Assembly: GCA_036365145.1 (NCBI GenBank) | Contig: JAEOAD010000048.1 | Coordinates: forward strand, 15,631,001 to 15,695,000 | Direction of reading: 5' to 3' | Length of the DNA stretch: 64,000 bases | Source of the DNA: Orientallactaga sibirica | Lineage: Eukaryota; Chordata; Mammalia; Rodentia; Dipodidae | Part shown: positions 63,610 through 64,000 of the stretch, piece by piece | Layout: every line of letters starts with the position of its first letter | Numbering within the stretch: position 1 is the stretch's first letter | Translations under genes and position numbers: made by a program | The notes under the pieces: generated by a model | Told to the model about the DNA's origin: nothing | Seen by the model: only the letters and a program-made list of their open reading frames with translations | Database searches by the model: none

Positions 63610-63960
63610 CACCTAGTCCTTCTGTTTGGATGTTTCATTCCTTTTGTCCTCCTCCATCCTGCTTGTCAAAATGTTGGTGGTTCAGAAGTGTGCTCTCATG
63701 GAGGGCTGACAACCACTGAGGTCATGGACACACCAGTCACTACATGTTGGGAGGACAGGGTCCCACCCTGTGGCTCTTCCATTCTTTCCATCCCCTCCTC
63801 CACAGGATTCCTGGTACTACAGAAGGTGTGGTAGAAATGTGTTGGTTAGCATTGAGCTCTCAATGACCTCTTAATTTCAGCTTTGATGAATTTTGAGTCT
63901 CTTCAGTGTCTGCATCCATCCATCTTGATAGAGAAGCTTCTCTGGCAAGCAGTGAGAAAA
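63610..63960 (-). mobile_element. Diverged LINE-like relic in intron 6
   Basis: 'actgaggtcatggacacacc', 'gaaggtgtggtagaaatgtg' and 'agagaagcttctctggcaag' match the LINE-like family at 8229 and 27597 at lower similarity. Confidence 0.55.
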
Positions 63961-63968
63961 ACACTCAT

Positions 63969-64000
63969 TTAAAAAAAAAAAATATTTTATTTTTTTATTT
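63969..64000 (-). mobile_element. Possible edge of an antisense tRNA SINE
   Basis: 'atattttatttttttattt' looks like the T-rich edge of another antisense SINE, cut by the window end. Confidence 0.35.

Overview
This window is nuclear DNA from a mammal, almost certainly a rodent. It is saturated with B1 (7SL-derived) SINEs and with a tRNA-derived B2/ID-like SINE that ends in an 'aaataaataaa' tail, and it also holds ID/B1 composites and LINE 3' ends. The tRNA-SINE type resembles what I recall from jerboas (Dipodoidea), but that species guess is inference only. No bacterial gene, CRISPR array, tRNA or rRNA gene was found.

The only intact protein-coding gene is USP12 on the + strand, a deubiquitinase of the USP family. 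Five consecutive internal coding exons are present: exon 2 (28658-28738), exon 3 (46316-46529), exon 4 (58408-58637), exon 5 (63092-63168) and exon 6 (63284-63367). Their reading phases join exactly (0/0, 0/1, 1/0, 0/2, 2/0), and all have AG acceptors and GT donors. Together they encode residues 17 to 245 in the usual USP12 numbering, including catalytic Cys48 and the two CxxC pairs of the zinc ribbon. Exon 1 lies upstream of the window. The exons carrying the catalytic His and Asp lie downstream.

Layout: 1-28657 is the 3' part of intron 1. It holds dozens of SINEs, four LINE-like 3' ends and a PGAM1 retropseudogene on the minus strand (about 22279-23552), which seems to be fused to a LINE 3' end. 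28739-46315 is intron 2. It contains a 9.1 kb minisatellite of about 246 copies of a 37-bp unit (29046-38149). It also contains an imperfect, indel-rich second copy of about 2.5 kb of flanking sequence (41030-43538) that looks more like an assembly artefact than a biological duplication. 46530-58407 is intron 3, the least repeat-dense part. 58638-63091 is intron 4, and 63169-63283 is a 115-bp intron 5.

The most unusual objects are the 37-bp minisatellite, in which every unit has a 12-bp TG/CA palindrome and a string resembling a 3' splice site; the probable PGAM1-LINE chimeric retrocopy, broken by a B1; the error-like duplication; and several sites where successive retrotransposons reused the same target sequence. 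I found no convincing novel gene system.
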